NCBI GenBank assembly: GCA_900752625.1
Contig: CAADWC010000095.1
Span: forward strand, 1 to 6,729
DNA from: Oscillospiraceae bacterium
GTDB taxonomy: Bacteria > Bacillota > Clostridia > Oscillospirales > Ruminococcaceae
Direction of reading: 5' to 3'
DNA: 6,729 nt
Part shown: in pieces, positions 5,382 through 6,729 of the stretch
How the letters are laid out: each line of letters begins with the position of its first letter
Numbering within the stretch: the stretch's first letter is position 1
Made by a program: the position numbers and the translations under genes
The notes under the pieces: model-generated
Seen by the model: only the letters and a program-made list of their open reading frames with translations
Told to the model about the DNA's origin: nothing
Database searches by the model: none

Positions 5382-5409
5382 CAAGCAGACTCAGGGGAGA
5401 GTCTGCTTG
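5382..5409. other. GC-rich hairpin at the end of the pilin transcript
   Basis: CAAGCAGACTC (5382-5392) and GAGTCTGCTTG (5399-5409) form a perfect 11-base-pair stem with a six-base loop. It ends six bases from the stop codon of the prepilin gene (5416). No T-run follows in either direction. On the minus strand it lies directly before the long bidirectional terminator, so it may act as an mRNA 3'-end stabiliser or help termination. Confidence 0.6.
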
Positions 5410-5415
5410 GAGTCA

Positions 5416-6054
5416 TTACGAAATAGGCTCGTAATAAATATAAATTTTACTGTTGTCAGTACCGATATTTGCACTGAAAGAAACGGTTGAGTTTTTCAGC
5501 ATAGAAGAATTATTGATATTTGTAAATGTGATCGACTTGCTGTAATTGTAAACTACCTCAGTATTTTTCACGTATGCTCCCCCTTCATACTTCATGGGAC
5601 AGCCCTCAAAGTCAAGCATCAGGAAACATTTACCGCTTTCTGTGCTGTACTCGCCTACTGTTATCATGTAAGCGTCCTCATCGTAAAAAGCTTCGCCCAT
5701 TACTACCGAAAAATTTGCTCCGTCCGCATCGCTTTTAGTAACGATTCCTGTCGCCTTCTTTTTGCTTGATATTCTGGGGGTCGTATTGTCTATGGTTATA
5801 AGCTTTGAGCAGTTTGCAGGAGGAATGTTTGTATCCTCAGTAAAAACCGCTACGTGCCTTGCATACTGTATCTCATCGGCTATTGCATCTCCGACGGCTA
5901 TGCAAACGGTTTCCTGGTTCGTCGTATTTTCAACCTTGGTATAAAACCGGCTTGTGGGCGACATTATCGCCATTACTGCGCCCATTATGATCCCCATCAG
6001 CGCCATTACCACTATCAGCTCGACAAGAGTAAAACCTTTTTGATTTTTATTCAT
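5416..6054 (-). CDS. Type IV prepilin-like protein (probable minor pilin)
   Basis: The precursor has 212 residues. The leader is MNKNQKG, and the prepilin peptidase site is KG/FTLVELIVV with cleavage after Gly7; Glu12 becomes the conserved Glu5 of the mature protein. Residues 8-31 are the hydrophobic N-terminal helix (LVELIVVMALMGIIMGAVMAIM) that anchors the subunit in the membrane and packs the pilus core. The rest, about 165 residues, is a polar, serine- and threonine-rich globular domain with Cys50, Cys83, Cys143 and Cys152. The length and divergent C-terminus fit a minor pilin or PulJ-like pseudopilin, which is inference. ATG 6054 has AGGAGG eight bases upstream. An earlier in-frame ATG (6087) would overlap the preceding gene and make an unusual 18-residue leader, so I reject it. 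It follows the upstream pilin-like gene by 20 bases, the same operon. Confidence 0.92.
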   Translation of the reverse strand: MNKNQKGFTLVELIVVMALMGIIMGAVMAIMSPTSRFYTKVENTTNQETVCIAVGDAIADEIQYARHVAVFTEDTNIPPANCSKLITIDNTTPRISSKKKATGIVTKSDADGANFSVVMGEAFYDEDAYMITVGEYSTESGKCFLMLDFEGCPMKYEGGAYVKNTEVVYNYSKSITFTNINNSSMLKNSTVSFSANIGTDNSKIYIYYEPIS

Positions 6055-6062
6055 GAGTTTTC

Positions 6063-6068
6063 CCTCCT
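6063..6068 (-). promoter_or_regulatory. Ribosome-binding site deciding the prepilin start
   Basis: On the minus strand this is a perfect AGGAGG, eight bases before ATG 6054. It lies just after the stop codon of the preceding gene (6077-6075), which places the start at 6054 rather than at the upstream ATG 6087. Confidence 0.85.
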
Positions 6069-6074
6069 GTTCAA

Positions 6075-6729
6075 TCAATAACTCCAAGGTATAGGAGCAC
6101 TTGGATCATAAGTAATCGTCCACTTATTATCTGTAAAATCAGTAGAGGAAAGTGAAATATCCCCATACACTACATTTGAAGCCGTAACAAATCGTATTTT
6201 TACATCTCCATTATTAAAAGAATCCAAATTATAATACCCAAAATCAATTGTGGAATTTGTAACACCAGAAGCATTATATTTCTCAGCGGTTCTGACATAG
6301 CTTTTTGACGTATGAATATATCCATTCGAAGAATTACCTTCATAGATAAATCCATCTTCAATTGTTACATAAGCCGTTACATTCTCGGCAGATTTATTAA
6401 TAAAAGTAAGCTTAAACTCGTTACTATCACCCGAAAGAACAGGGTCGGAAGTTGACAAACTATTTAGACCTCCACTGTTAAAAGTCTTGATCTGAAAACC
6501 GAAATCTGCTCCGAACTGAGCCGCATCGGCGGCATAAGTGGCTATTCCGTTAACAGTTTTGCTCGTTCCGCCTGTCGGTACGAAAACAATCTCATAACCA
6601 TCTCCGGTCTTGGTCAATTCAGTATCGGATTTTTTCTCCACTGCGTTAACCTGCTGTGCAGTTTCCAGATCCCGTTTTCTGCTGCGGTTGGAAATTTTCA
6701 TTGCACCGCCTATCACCGACATAATGCAC
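6075..6729 (-). CDS. Probable pilin-like protein, 5' end cut by the window edge
   Basis: About 217 residues are visible. I recognise no family from the globular part, which is rich in Ser, Thr, Asn and aromatic residues and ends in PIPWSY, as in surface-exposed beta-rich domains. The first visible residues, CIMSVIGGAMKISNRSRKRDLETAQQVNAVEKK, look like the end of a pilin hydrophobic helix passing into its polar half. The frame is open to the window edge, and the in-frame ATG at 6722 would give no leader or Gly/Phe-Thr-Leu-Glu site. I therefore infer that the true start, with the prepilin leader, lies outside the window. The alternative is a short protein starting at ATG 6722 or 6701; a GGCGG shortly before 6701 gives that weak support. 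It is transcribed with the prepilin gene 20 bases downstream. Its middle part is clearly more AT-rich than pilB or pilT. Confidence 0.65.
   Translation of the reverse strand, partial: CIMSVIGGAMKISNRSRKRDLETAQQVNAVEKKSDTELTKTGDGYEIVFVPTGGTSKTVNGIATYAADAAQFGADFGFQIKTFNSGGLNSLSTSDPVLSGDSNEFKLTFINKSAENVTAYVTIEDGFIYEGNSSNGYIHTSKSYVRTAEKYNASGVTNSTIDFGYYNLDSFNNGDVKIRFVTASNVVYGDISLSSTDFTDNKWTITYDPSAPIPWSY

Noticed and set aside
6055..6087. N-terminal extension of the prepilin gene from ATG 6087
   Set aside because: It overlaps the preceding gene, and a perfect AGGAGG at 6068-6063 serves ATG 6054 instead.

Overview
The window is most likely chromosomal DNA from a low-to-moderate GC, Gram-positive anaerobe of the Clostridia, with a Ruminococcus-like organism as my best guess. 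The reasons are perfect AGGAGG-type Shine-Dalgarno sites, TTGACA/TATAAT-type promoters, GTG and TTG starts, a lipobox lipoprotein and a type IV pilus gene set of the Gram-positive kind. The assignment is inference; no rRNA or other species marker is present.

About four fifths of the window (1215-6729) is a type IV pilus locus. On the minus strand lie a truncated pilin-like gene (runs off the right edge), a 212-residue prepilin with a classic KGFTLVE leader (5416-6054), the assembly ATPase pilB (2606-4282), a 69-residue protein of unknown function with a CxxCxC cluster (2369-2578), and the retraction ATPase pilT (1215-2285). The prepilin peptidase pilD (4467-5273) is on the plus strand. It diverges from pilB and converges on the pilins. 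PilD would cleave and methylate the prepilins, PilB would power extension and PilT retraction. The platform protein PilC and the alignment proteins PilM/N/O are not in the window.

The left part (1-1148) holds a small XRE-type regulator (780-1118, plus) and a divergent putative lipoprotein gene (168-593, minus). Their promoters point away from each other and share the same -35 bases. The lipoprotein gene has a good Shine-Dalgarno site 50 bases upstream of its only start codon, in another frame, which suggests a one-base disruption.

Non-coding structure stands out in three places: the pilB leader, with two hairpins and a repeated 7-mer that allows competing pairings; the pilD/pilin convergence, with three successive hairpins including one with 20 pairs per arm; and the xre/pilT convergence, with one strong hairpin. 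There is no gene-free stretch longer than 300 bases. I saw no mobile element, CRISPR array, tRNA or rRNA. The system itself is a known type; what may be new are the pilB leader RNA and the small protein between the two motor genes.
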